Counted from the stretch's first letter, positions 1-5,015 are shown. The stretch: 7,871 bases of DNA from Methanobacteriota archaeon (GCA_018900975.1 JAHIFK010000136.1:1-7871); one strand, 5' to 3'. Program-made: numbers and translations. Notes: generated by a model not told the origin, from the sequence alone.

Positions 1-1
1 A

Positions 2-151
2 ATACATGGAGATCACTATATATGTACGAAAGAGAATATTTTTGAAATAATAAACCTGCAGCCACTTAAGGATGGAAAATCGAAACCCTATCAGGTCAGG
101 CAGGTTAGAAATTTATTTTTAAAATATAAATTTCATATAATGGAGGAATAA
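2..151 (+). CDS. hicA: HicA-family mRNA interferase toxin, 3' part only
   Basis: The frame is open from the left window edge to a TAA at 149-151 and gives the last 49 residues; the start lies outside the window. It shows a GDHYI segment, which I place as the glycine-x-histidine strand carrying the HicA catalytic His. An NLQ segment and then KPYQVRQVRN follow, a pattern I recall from a HicA variant group whose C-terminus reads NLQ..GKAKPYQV. HicA toxins are small double-stranded-RNA-binding-fold RNases that cut mRNA. The stop is 2 bases before the HicB start, and the HicB Shine-Dalgarno sequence lies inside the toxin's last codons, which fits a coupled hicA-hicB operon. The family call rests on this tail plus the HicB neighbour. 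Without the N-terminus another small toxin fold cannot be excluded. Confidence 0.6.
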   Translation: MHGDHYICTKENIFEIINLQPLKDGKSKPYQVRQVRNLFLKYKFHIMEE

Positions 152-153
152 AC

Positions 154-372
154 ATGGAAGAAGACATTAAATATGAAATGGTCGTTTACTGGAGCGATGA
201 GGACGGGGTTTATGTCGTGGAAGTGCCAGAGTTGCCCGGCTGCATGGCTGATGGAAATACTTACGAGGAAGCGATTGACAATACTCTCTTAGTGATAAGA
301 GAATGGATGGAAACCGCAAAGGAAATCGGAAGGGAGATACCAAAGCCAAAAGGCAGATTGATCTATGCTTAG
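154..372 (+). CDS. hicB: HicB-family antitoxin
   Basis: This 72-residue protein is a minimal HicB domain. Strand YEMVVYW is followed by an acidic turn (SDEDG), strand VYVVEVPELPGC, the GNTYEEA turn, and the helix AIDNTLLVIREWMETA; these are the classic HicB partial RNase H-like fold signatures. HicB binds and blocks HicA, and many HicBs also repress their own operon through a C-terminal DNA-binding domain. None is visible here, since the protein ends in a short basic tail (PKPKGRLIYA). The ATG is preceded by a strong Shine-Dalgarno GGAGGA at 142-147. The gene lies 2 bases after the HicA stop. Its own stop is 13 bases before the first glycosyltransferase/wecB remnant. Confidence 0.9.
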   Translation: MEEDIKYEMVVYWSDEDGVYVVEVPELPGCMADGNTYEEAIDNTLLVIREWMETAKEIGREIPKPKGRLIYA

Positions 373-385
373 AGGATAAATCTAA

Positions 386-663
386 ATGAAGCTCCCTGTC
401 CCCCAGGAAACCGACTATATTAAAAGAGCGCTGCTCCATCAGTACAACCCAACGGACAGGCTGCGCCATGTCTTAACAGGCGCCATGCATGAGGACATCC
501 TGGGCGTGCTGGGGCAGCGGGATAATACCGGGAGACCTGAGACTGTTGAGGTGGGGTCGAATGTGCTTGCGGGAACTGAGGCGTTGATCAGATGCGCCCG
601 GAGCATGCTTTAAAGGGGCAACAGGTGGAGGAAGCAGTTCGGGGGGAGGGGAGGGCAAGAGGA
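386..663 (+). pseudogene. Remnant 1: glycosyltransferase start fused to wecB 3' end
   Basis: Two unrelated gene ends are joined. Bases 386-475 encode an N-terminus beginning MKLPVPQETDYIKR, which resembles the start of archaeal GT-B (family 4) glycosyltransferases (compare MKLLVTQETDWIKR-type starts, from memory). From about 476 the frame continues into the C-terminus of a UDP-N-acetylglucosamine 2-epimerase: GAMHED, then RDNTGRPETVEVGSNVLAGTE. The epimerase part is damaged: the usual SG-G-x-QEE region has lost a few residues, and a TAA at 611-613 stops it before the RGNRW and GDGRAGER motifs, which remain readable after the stop. A second copy of the same fusion, with the same glycosyltransferase breakpoint near CGCCATGTCTT, lies at 3557-3790. 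A functional protein is very unlikely. Confidence 0.75.
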
Positions 664-683
664 TATGGAACTAAGATTTCGTA

Positions 684-714
684 ACAAAGGACTTATATTT
701 GAAGCGAACAGATG
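684..714 (+). promoter_or_regulatory. Repeated BRE/TATA promoter and leader, copy A
   Basis: A purine-rich BRE-like ACAAAGGA (684-691) is followed by the TATA box CTTATATTT (692-700), then GAACAGATG (706-714). The same block occurs at 2032-2062 and 3790-3820. The TATA box begins 31 bases before the ATG at 723, which predicts a transcript starting at or within a few bases of that codon. This is sequence inference; the start site is not measured. Confidence 0.6.
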
Positions 715-722
715 TGAAATAT

Positions 723-845
723 ATGAACTCTGAAATAAATAATGTCGAATTTGAAGCTAATGAAATGAAGTTGAAAAAATGGCTGGAGAGCCCTATTGAA
801 ACTGAAAGAACTAACGCTCCTGAAGAACATGATCTGGTGGTGTGA
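723..845 (+). CDS. Small VapB-like antitoxin, probably orphan
   Basis: This 40-codon ORF starts MNSEINNVEFEANEMKLKKW and ends in an acidic tail (EEHDLVV). I do not recognise the family directly. The antitoxin call comes from its position: the next frame begins with a GTG that overlaps its stop by four bases (GTGA, 842-845) and encodes the unmistakable first residues of a PIN-domain toxin. Antitoxin-toxin overlaps of this kind are typical of vapBC operons. The ATG is in the same place relative to the shared TATA box as the HicB ATG at 2071 (31 bases), so it should be transcribed, perhaps leaderless. With its toxin cut short it would be an unpaired antitoxin, or itself a fragment. Confidence 0.5.
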   Translation: MNSEINNVEFEANEMKLKKWLESPIETERTNAPEEHDLVV

Positions 846-886
846 GCCTGTTTATAGACAGCGTGGTATGGATTGGTATTAGATGA
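842..886 (+). pseudogene. VapC (PIN-domain toxin) stub, first 14 residues only
   Basis: The GTG overlaps the upstream antitoxin stop. The frame reads MSLFIDSVVWIG, the standard first strand of a PIN RNase with its first metal-binding Asp (D6), then ends in TGA after 14 residues. PIN toxins normally have about 130-170 residues with three further acidic positions, all missing here. The break falls exactly where the MntA frame opens: the ATG at 883-885 overlaps the stub stop. This suggests that MntA-HepT DNA replaced the rest of vapC. Confidence 0.7.
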
Positions 887-1290
887 AATTACGGGAATCA
901 AATGCAGCTTTGGAACCGAGTATGTATGGCGTAATTAATAAGATAAAAGCTATTGGCGGAGATAAAGTAAGGTTTGTAGTATTGTATGGCTCTGCTGCAA
1001 AAGGGAAACTCACAAAATTATCTGATGTTGATCTTGCTGTTTTTTACAATGGCGATAAGGGTAAAAGATTTGAATTCAGGAAGAAAATTCTTGGCAGGGT
1101 TAGCAATGAATTCGATATTCAAATTTTCCAGGATCTACCGCTGTATGTGCAGAAAGATATCATATCGACAGGTAAAGTAATCTGTTCTGTAGACTATAGA
1201 GAAACATTCGAAATATTTATGAAAGTTATCAGGGGATTTGAGGATTTCAAGCCGCGTTTAGAGTTATATTATTCCGGTTTAGGGGTGTAA
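883..1290 (+). CDS. mntA: MntA-type minimal nucleotidyltransferase antitoxin
   Basis: This 135-residue protein has the DNA polymerase beta-like nucleotidyltransferase motif GSX10DXD exactly spaced: G36-S37, then D48-V-D50 in SDVDLAVF. A likely third acidic residue is D78 in EFDIQIF. MntA proteins neutralise the partner HEPN toxin HepT by transferring AMP groups to its active-site tyrosine. HepT follows after 2 bases, so the pair is a complete MNT-HEPN module. The start is uncertain. ATG 883 has no clear ribosome site and lies at the VapC-stub junction, and M14 (922) is an internal alternative that keeps the whole catalytic domain. The length is normal for the family. Confidence 0.9.
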   Translation: MKLRESNAALEPSMYGVINKIKAIGGDKVRFVVLYGSAAKGKLTKLSDVDLAVFYNGDKGKRFEFRKKILGRVSNEFDIQIFQDLPLYVQKDIISTGKVICSVDYRETFEIFMKVIRGFEDFKPRLELYYSGLGV

Positions 1291-1292
1291 AA

Positions 1293-1724
1293 TTGGAGAA
1301 ACCAGATCGAGAGCGTATTTTCGCTAAACTCGATGAGATGACAAGATATGTCGAAGAACTGAAAGAAATGCTGCCTGAAGAAGAAGAATATTTACAGAAT
1401 TTGATTAAAAGGAGAGCCTGCGAGAAAACTATTGAGGCAGCAATCGAATCACTGATAGATGTGTCGGCGATGATTGTTTCTGCTCAAAGGTTCGGTTTAC
1501 CTGCAAGTGAAGAGAGCATTCTGGACATACTGGTTGAAAGAAAAGTTCTGAATAAGGGATCGGGTGAAAGGCTGAAAGACATGAAGGGTTTTAGAAATAT
1601 ATTGATCCACCGCTACGCACATGTAGATGATGAAATTGTCTATCAGAACTTAACTGAATACCTGGATGATTTCTATGATTTTAGAAAAGCGATCGAGTCA
1701 TATCTTGAGAAACAAAAAAGTTAA
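1293..1724 (+). CDS. hepT: HepT-type HEPN RNase toxin (DUF86)
   Basis: A 143-residue, strongly helical protein carrying the RX4HXY motif of HEPN toxins as R101-NILI-H106-R-Y108 (FRNILIHRY). R and H form the RNase site. The tyrosine is the residue AMPylated by MntA in the characterised Shewanella pair. The start is a TTG, with AGGGGTG 5 bases upstream acting as a plausible Shine-Dalgarno; this start gives the usual family length. The first 35 residues include an acidic run (MLPEEEEY). The stop (1722-1724) is only 4 bases before wecB remnant 2, so the cassette edge abuts the repeat. Together with MntA this appears to be an intact toxin-antitoxin system. Confidence 0.9.
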   Translation: MEKPDRERIFAKLDEMTRYVEELKEMLPEEEEYLQNLIKRRACEKTIEAAIESLIDVSAMIVSAQRFGLPASEESILDILVERKVLNKGSGERLKDMKGFRNILIHRYAHVDDEIVYQNLTEYLDDFYDFRKAIESYLEKQKS

Positions 1725-1728
1725 TCTG

Positions 1729-1865
1729 GAGGCGGGGTCGAATGTGCGCGGGAACTGAGGCGATGATCGGATGCGCCCGGAGCATGCTTGAAAGGGGCAA
1801 CAGGGGGAAATCTGTTTGGGGATGGGAGGGTGGGGGAGGGGATCGTGAGGGTGATCAAATCCTGA
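1729..1865 (+). pseudogene. Remnant 2: frameshifted wecB 3' end
   Basis: The copy begins inside the VEAGSN codons (GGAGGCGGGGTCGAATGTG) and runs to a TGA at 1863-1865. It has a 2-base loss in the LAGTE region (GTGCGCGGG against GTGCTTGCGGG elsewhere) and changes in the RWKN region, so no single frame reads through. The last codons match the ending of remnant 7 (RIVRVIKS). No start codon or upstream epimerase sequence is present. It sits 4 bases after hepT. Confidence 0.8.
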
Positions 1866-1867
1866 TG

Positions 1868-2030
1868 CTATTTGAAATCAACACTAATTTTATATGATTT
1901 CACAGTCCCGGCGCCAATACGAATCCCTTTCAGCCCTATCCTCGCACCGTGTTCCGCGTCTCATTCAAAAAAAATCGGCGCTTCAAATGCATTATATTGA
2001 AAGCGACATGAACTATCATTAGAATTATGT
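1868..2030 (-). pseudogene. Decayed copy of a minus-strand ORF end, duplicated at 7486-7662
   Basis: Read on the minus strand, a frame ends at 1868-1870 with GARIGLKGIRIGAGTVKSYK just before the stop. The same peptide with few changes is encoded at 7486-7662, where it is open. Here a TGA (bases 1961-1963 on + strand coordinates) interrupts it. The duplicated block starts inside the wecB 3' end and runs to the promoter near 2032. I do not recognise the protein. It could be the C-terminus of a gene once convergent with wecB, or non-coding DNA that happens to be open. Confidence 0.4.
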
Positions 2031-2031
2031 A

Positions 2032-2062
2032 ACAAAGGACTTATATTCAATGTGAACAGATG
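2032..2062 (+). promoter_or_regulatory. Repeated BRE/TATA promoter and leader, copy B
   Basis: ACAAAGGA (2032-2039) and TATA box CTTATATTC (2040-2048) are followed by GAACAGATG (2054-2062). The TATA box is 31 bases before the HicB ATG at 2071, the same distance as in copy A. That favours 2071 over the GTG at 2062 as the real start, because the GTG would lie upstream of the expected transcript start. Confidence 0.6.
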
Positions 2063-2070
2063 TGAAATAC

Positions 2071-2292
2071 ATGAAATTCAATATCGTACTTGAAGAGGAT
2101 TTAGAGGATGGTGGATATATAGTGCATTGTCCTGCTCTTAAAGGATGCTGGTCGCAAGGCGATACGATAGAGGAAGCCTTAAAGAACATAAAAGAAGCTA
2201 TTGCAGGATATTTGAAGACCTTAAATGAAAGAGCTATGCTTGATGTTAAAATTCAGAGTAAAGTTCAGATCAGAGAAGTAGCGGTGGCATAA
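2071..2292 (+). CDS. hicB: HicB-family antitoxin, partner toxin truncated
   Basis: This 73-residue HicB domain has strand KFNIVLEED, the acidic turn DLEDGG, YIVHCPALKGCWSQGDT with the conserved PxLxGC-like segment, and helix IEEALKNIKEAIAGYLKTL. A short tail (VKIQSKVQIREVAVA) could be a dimer strand; no full DNA-binding domain is visible. An in-frame GTG nine bases upstream is possible, but promoter spacing favours this ATG. The HicB-then-HicA order is the reverse of the module at 2-372, and the sequences differ clearly, so this is not a recent copy of it. The HicA frame five bases downstream breaks after 20 residues, leaving this antitoxin without a working local toxin. Confidence 0.88.
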   Translation: MKFNIVLEEDLEDGGYIVHCPALKGCWSQGDTIEEALKNIKEAIAGYLKTLNERAMLDVKIQSKVQIREVAVA

Positions 2293-2296
2293 GGTT

Positions 2297-2359
2297 GTGA
2301 CTAAACTTCCTCGATGGTCAGGGAAGGAGATTTTAAAAGTGTTTAAACCTTTGTTATAA
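2297..2359 (+). pseudogene. HicA toxin stub, first 20 residues
   Basis: The GTG at 2297, four bases after the hicB stop, opens a frame MTKLPRWSGKEILKVF that matches the usual HicA N-terminus (KLPR.SGKEIIK..). It then reads KPLL and stops at 2357-2359. HicA is usually 60-80 residues, and the GSH catalytic strand is absent. The break coincides with the start of a different unit: a TATA-like GTTATAAAA and then a glycosyltransferase start codon. Recombination therefore seems to have replaced the toxin's 3' part. Confidence 0.65.
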
Positions 2360-2363
2360 AAAA
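2353..2363 (+). promoter_or_regulatory. Probable TATA promoter of the glycosyltransferase remnant
   Basis: TTATAAAAAA lies about 33 bases before the ATG at 2387, a normal archaeal TATA-to-start distance for a leaderless or short-leader gene. It may be the original promoter carried along with the glycosyltransferase 5' end. Confidence 0.4.
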
Positions 2364-2386
2364 GGAAAATAAAGAGACGACCCTGA

Positions 2387-2703
2387 ATGAAGATCATTAT
2401 GACATCTATTGTGGATATGAAGAAATCCCAGCACAATAGACCGCATCTGTTGGTGAAGCATTTATCTAAAAAGCAGAACATCACTGTGCTGAGCATCAAT
2501 GACTGGTGGAAAGGAGGGCAGGAAGAGACCTGCATCCCGGGCGTGCTGACCCTGCGGGATAATACCGGGAGACCGGCGGGGTCGAATGTGCCTGCGGGGA
2601 CTGAGGCGATGATCAGATGCGCCCGGAGCATGCTTGAAAGGGGGAGCAGGTGGAAGAATACGTTGGGGATGGGGGGCGGGGGAGAGGATAATTGAAATAT
2701 TGA
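2387..2703 (+). pseudogene. Remnant 3: second glycosyltransferase start fused to wecB 3' end
   Basis: An open frame (2387-2695) joins two gene ends. About 45 residues from MKIIMTSIVDMKKSQHNRPH to SINDWWKGG resemble the first Rossmann strand and helix of a GT-B glycosyltransferase (NRPHLLVKHLSKK, then TVLSINDWW). Near 2521 it switches to the epimerase C-terminus (EETCIPGVLTLRDNTGRP). Relative to the other copies it has a 12-base in-frame loss (ETVE). A 1-base loss in the GDGRAGER codons then shifts the end to GMGGGGEDN. The glycosyltransferase part differs from that in remnants 1 and 4, so this fusion arose separately. Its wecB 3' tail (ATAATTGAAATATTGAC) matches remnant 5. Confidence 0.75.
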
Positions 2704-2704
2704 C

Positions 2705-2713
2705 GAACAGGTG
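2705..2713 (+). repeat. GAACAGRTG cassette-boundary repeat, copy without TATA
   Basis: GAACAGGTG joins the wecB tail directly to the PIN-toxin module. The same 9-mer, with A in place of G, is at 706-714, 2054-2062 and 3812-3820, each time immediately upstream of a TA gene. Here the usual ACAAAGGACTTATATT promoter in front of it is missing. Confidence 0.5.
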
Positions 2714-2733
2714 TGATAAAAGTGCGAGAGAAA

Positions 2734-3228
2734 ATGAAAGTAATTCTGGATTCAGACTGTTTGATTAAACTCACAAGGGCAAAAGCCAAGGAAGTTGTTT
2801 TGAGAAATATTGATGCTTATATCCCGCCAAAAGTATTCGAAGAGACCGTAACGATCCCAAAAGAGGAAGGTTACCCTGATGCGTTTATCATTGAGGATAA
2901 TCAAAGGAATGGATTGTTATCCATCGGAGAGATCAAAGATGACAAGGATGTTGAAGAAATGGTAAAGAGGCTTGGGATGGGTTATGGTGAGGCTGACGTA
3001 TTTAGACTGTTCAAGAAAGGACGTTTTGATATTATTGCAAGCGATGATAGAAGGTTCCTGAATATTATAGATGCCCTGGATGTGCCTTATATGACCACTT
3101 CTGCGCTTATTTTATACCTTTTTAATCAGAAGGTCTTAAATAGGGAGGAAGCAAAAATATATATTAACAATCTTAAAGAAATGATATCTGAAGAAGAATA
3201 TTATTTGGCGATCAGAGAGGTTGAATAA
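2734..3228 (+). CDS. PIN-domain RNase toxin (VapC-like, DUF3368-type)
   Basis: From ATG 2734 the protein has 164 residues. PIN acidic residues are in place: D6 and D8 in VILDSDCL, E36/E37 in KVFEE, E86 and D88 in GYGEAD, and D104-D105 in IASDDRRF. Four such positions normally hold metal for RNA cleavage. The C-terminal helices (LILYLFNQKVLNREEAK) resemble DUF3368-type PIN toxins, which are often paired with UPF0175 antitoxins, as here. GTG 2713 and GTG 2722 are in-frame alternatives, but the ATG places the first PIN strand at the protein's start, as is usual. The toxin gene comes first and its TAA directly touches the antitoxin ATG, so the two are cotranscribed. Confidence 0.85.
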   Translation: MKVILDSDCLIKLTRAKAKEVVLRNIDAYIPPKVFEETVTIPKEEGYPDAFIIEDNQRNGLLSIGEIKDDKDVEEMVKRLGMGYGEADVFRLFKKGRFDIIASDDRRFLNIIDALDVPYMTTSALILYLFNQKVLNREEAKIYINNLKEMISEEEYYLAIREVE

Positions 3229-3519
3229 ATGGAAACAAAAAAAGTGCGGCTTACTGATGATATATTAAAGGGTGTGTCATATACGGCGAAGATGGAAGGT
3301 GTGGATGAATCCAGTGCATTAAGCAAGTTATTGAAGCTCGGTGTGATGTGGTATGCCACAAATCTTTATAAGCTTGGAAAAATAACCCTTGCTGAGGCCG
3401 CAGAATTGTCGAATGTCAGTTTGAGAAAGATGATGGATATCCTTGAAGAGCAGGGGATTAAGGGAAATGTTACTTTGAAGCAGCAGATGAAAGCGATAGA
3501 TCATGCCAGGAAATTATGA
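3229..3519 (+). CDS. UPF0175-family antitoxin with RHH-like N-terminus
   Basis: A 96-residue protein. Residues 1-40 (KKVRLTDDILKGVSYTAKMEG, then DESSALSKLLKLG) look like a ribbon-helix-helix DNA-binding unit. Residues 45-75 (LYKLGKITLAEAAELSNVSL, then MMDILEEQGI) carry the UPF0175 helix-turn-helix signature: Y..GKI.L..AAE..., then L..M.D.L...GI. UPF0175 proteins are the usual antitoxins of PIN toxins of this type, and probably also repress their operon. The gene begins at the base after the toxin stop. The toxin-antitoxin order is the reverse of the related pair at 5002-5802. Confidence 0.85.
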   Translation: METKKVRLTDDILKGVSYTAKMEGVDESSALSKLLKLGVMWYATNLYKLGKITLAEAAELSNVSLRKMMDILEEQGIKGNVTLKQQMKAIDHARKL

Positions 3520-3544
3520 GGCAAAAACCGCAGATAAAAGCATA

Positions 3545-3550
3545 TTTTTT
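3545..3550 (+). terminator. Possible T-run terminator
   Basis: TTTTTT, 26 bases after the UPF0175 stop, is the kind of T-run that ends archaeal transcripts. It also lies just before the glycosyltransferase fragment start (3557), so it may instead belong to that gene's old 5' region. Confidence 0.25.
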
Positions 3551-3556
3551 GTTGAA

Positions 3557-3790
3557 ATGAAGCTCACTGTCACCCAGGAAACCGACTATATTAAAAGAGC
3601 GCCGCACCATCAGAACAACCTGACGGACAGGCTGCGCCATGTCTTGCTGGAGACCGTTGAGGCGGGGTCGAATGTGCCTGCGGGGGCTGAGGCGATGATC
3701 AGATGCGCCCGGAGCATGCTTGAAAGGGGCAACAGGTGGAAGAATACGTTGGGGGATGGGAGAAGAGGATATGGAACTAAGATTTTGTAA
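3557..3790 (+). pseudogene. Remnant 4: shorter duplicate of the remnant 1 fusion
   Basis: MKLTVTQETDYIKRAPHHQN and DRLRHVL repeat the glycosyltransferase N-terminus of remnant 1, up to the same breakpoint (GCGCCATGTCTT, ending at 3647). The epimerase part starts later, at ETVEAGSNVPAG, so about 65 bases present in remnant 1 are gone. It runs through MIRCARSMLERGNRWKNTLGDGR and, after a deletion inside the GDGRAGER codons, into GGATATGGAACTAAGATTT. That tail is shared with remnant 1 and leads to the same promoter. The fusion, tail and promoter therefore form one duplicated unit (386-714 and 3557-3820). The frame is open but no enzyme domain is complete. Confidence 0.75.
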
Positions 3791-3820
3791 CAAAGGACTT
3801 ATATTTTAAGCGAACAGATG
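3790..3820 (+). promoter_or_regulatory. Repeated BRE/TATA promoter and leader, copy C
   Basis: ACAAAGGA (3790-3797), TATA box CTTATATTT (3798-3806) and GAACAGATG (3812-3820) match copies A and B. The BrnT start (3844) is 46 bases after the TATA box, so a leader of about 15 bases containing GGGTGAT is expected. Confidence 0.55.
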
Positions 3821-3843
3821 ATAGTCGATTTCATGCGCGGGTG

Positions 3844-4134
3844 ATGCTAATAAGAATCGTTGAAATAATCTGGCTGGATAGCATTATAGAGAAAATACGC
3901 AACAAGCATAACATCACAGTAACAGAGGTAGAGGAAGTTTTCAGGAATAAACCAAAGTTCAGACGCGGACCTAAAGGAAATTATATTGAAGAAAATATAT
4001 ACTATGCTCTTGGCAGAACAGATGGGAACCGAATGTTGTTCATAGTCTTTATATTCAAGAGAAACAGCGAAGCATTAATAATAAGTGGACGAGAAATGGA
4101 TAGTAAGGAAAAATCAATATATTCAAGGTTATGA
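3844..4134 (+). CDS. brnT: BrnT-family RNase toxin
   Basis: A 96-residue protein from ATG 3844; GTG 3841 is one codon earlier and equally possible. The pattern fits BrnT: an N-terminal strand EIIWLDS, a helix ending KHNITVTEVEEVF, a strand IYYALGRTDGNRMLFIVFIF, then the closing segment SEALIISGREMDSKEKSIY (BrnT: ..ISAR.....E...Y). BrnT toxins are RelE-like mRNA interferases held by BrnA. The stop overlaps the next ATG by four bases (ATGA, 4131-4134), so toxin and antitoxin are translationally coupled in the usual brnTA order. It is expressed from the repeated promoter that ends 23 bases upstream. Confidence 0.85.
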   Translation: MLIRIVEIIWLDSIIEKIRNKHNITVTEVEEVFRNKPKFRRGPKGNYIEENIYYALGRTDGNRMLFIVFIFKRNSEALIISGREMDSKEKSIYSRL

Positions 4135-4391
4135 CTAAATTAAAAATACCAGACTTTAAGACCCTTGAAGAAGCGGCAGACTACTGGGATACACATAGCT
4201 TTGCCGATCATTTAGAGGATACAGAGCCTGTTGAGATCGAGGTCTGCCTCCCGCGGCGCAGGATAATGCTTGAGATAGACAGCGAACTTTCAGAGAAGCT
4301 AAAGAGAGTCGCCCGGAAAAAAAAGCAGAGTTATGATAAGTTGATCAACTCATGGATACGCGAGAAAATCATGCAGGAGGCTGCAAACTGA
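4131..4391 (+). CDS. brnA: BrnA/CopG-type antitoxin
   Basis: An 86-residue protein in two parts. Residues 1-40 hold the signature found in this antitoxin group, F.TLEEAADYWDTHSFADHL followed by EPVEIEV, which wraps the toxin. Residues 43-82 (RRIMLEIDSELSEKLKRVAR, then SYDKLINSWIREKI) form a ribbon-helix-helix that should bind its own operator. It overlaps the BrnT stop by four bases. The module appears intact. About 170 bases without a recognisable gene follow before wecB remnant 5. Confidence 0.87.
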   Translation: MTKLKIPDFKTLEEAADYWDTHSFADHLEDTEPVEIEVCLPRRRIMLEIDSELSEKLKRVARKKKQSYDKLINSWIREKIMQEAAN

Positions 4392-4521
4392 GTCGACGTT
4401 GGGTACTACCGACACGTTCAGCCCCGGATCCTATAATATTTTGAAAATCAAAATGCAATTGGAAATAAATATGTTTATGCTGCATAAGTCTTTGAATTCA
4501 GGGGATATCATCCGACCGGGA

Positions 4522-4558
4522 ACACGGATTACACGGATCAAACGGATCTACACGGATA
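4522..4558 (+). repeat. Short tandem repeat, four units of about 9 bases
   Basis: Four imperfect units follow one another: ACACGGATT, ACACGGATC, AAACGGATCT and ACACGGATA. The array ends exactly where wecB remnant 5 begins (4558-4561). It lies in a gene-free stretch (4392-4557) that otherwise shows only a weak, probably spurious open frame from 4399. Confidence 0.75.
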
Positions 4559-4764
4559 TGTGCGTGCTGACCCTGCGGGATAATATAGGGAGACCTGAGA
4601 CTGTTGAGGCGGGGTCGAATGTGCTTGCGGGGACTGAGGCGATGATCAGATGCGCCCGAGGCATGCTTGAAAGGGGCAACAGGTGGAAGGATCAGTTCGG
4701 GGATGGGAGGGCGGGGGAGGGGATAATTGAAATATTGACGAGATATTCAAAAAGGTTAATATAA
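4558..4764 (+). pseudogene. Remnant 5: wecB 3' end, in frame to a natural-looking stop
   Basis: This is the best-preserved tail. From an ATG supplied by the junction (4558) it reads MCVLTLRDNIGRPETVEAGS and onward through LAGTEAMIRC, RGNRWKDQFGDGRAGEGIIE and ILTRYSKRLI to a TAA. That covers the last 67 or so residues of the roughly 360-residue epimerase. The UDP-binding and catalytic His/Glu regions are missing, so it has no enzyme activity. The ending differs from remnants 2/7 (RVIKS) and 6 (GIEKVQLEEK), showing that more than one wecB version contributed. A longer open frame from 4399 runs through the tandem repeat and is unlikely to be real. Confidence 0.75.
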
Positions 4765-4787
4765 AACAATGGTCATACGATATAATA
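4756..4787 (+). promoter_or_regulatory. AT-rich region with possible TATA boxes
   Basis: TTAATATAAA (4756-4766) and GATATAATA (4779-4787) are TATA-like and lie after remnant 5. Either could drive the small ORF/UPF0175/PIN operon. A 24-residue ORF starting at 4798 follows and overlaps the ORF at 4857. It may be a leader peptide or chance. Confidence 0.35.
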
Positions 4788-4856
4788 TGGTAATATCATG
4801 AGTAATTATTTGCGAATGGCTGCTATGGTAGAACTAATTAAATTGAGGGAATGTCC

Positions 4857-5015
4857 ATGTCTGCAGATTTAAAAAGGGAACTTGAAAAAATATCTCCTGA
4901 AATAAAGCTTAAGAGATATCATGCGCTGATTAAAATAATCTCAAAAAGCGCCCAAGTGGATACCACGCCGGATGAACTTATTTCTTGGAAGATGATAAAA
5001 AATGGCGATAAATAG
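4857..5015 (+). CDS. Small unidentified protein upstream of UPF0175
   Basis: A 52-codon ORF (MSADLKRELEKISPEIKLKR to the end SWKMIKNGDK) predicted to be mostly helical and charged. Translation is supported by a good Shine-Dalgarno GAGGGA at 4845-4850, six bases before the ATG. The 3' end overlaps the UPF0175 start by 14 bases, which suggests one operon with coupled translation. I do not recognise the family. It could be a third module component, a fragment of an older antitoxin, or a leader ORF. Confidence 0.5.
   Translation: MSADLKRELEKISPEIKLKRYHALIKIISKSAQVDTTPDELISWKMIKNGDK

Noticed and set aside
167..469. Minus-strand ORF opposite HicB and the glycosyltransferase remnant
   Set aside because: It lies antisense to a clear HicB and has no family signature; the similar minus frame at 3470-3793 reflects the duplicated remnant.
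986..1180. Alternative + frame inside mntA
   Set aside because: It overlaps the intact nucleotidyltransferase frame and carries no motif.
2221..2631. Minus-strand 136-codon ORF
   Set aside because: It is antisense to HicB, the HicA stub and remnant 3, with Cys/Phe-rich low-quality sequence; the open frame follows from the GC-rich repeat.
4399..4557. Extended N-terminus of the remnant 5 ORF
   Set aside because: It translates through a tandem DNA repeat and shows no protein family features; the epimerase part starts only at the junction.
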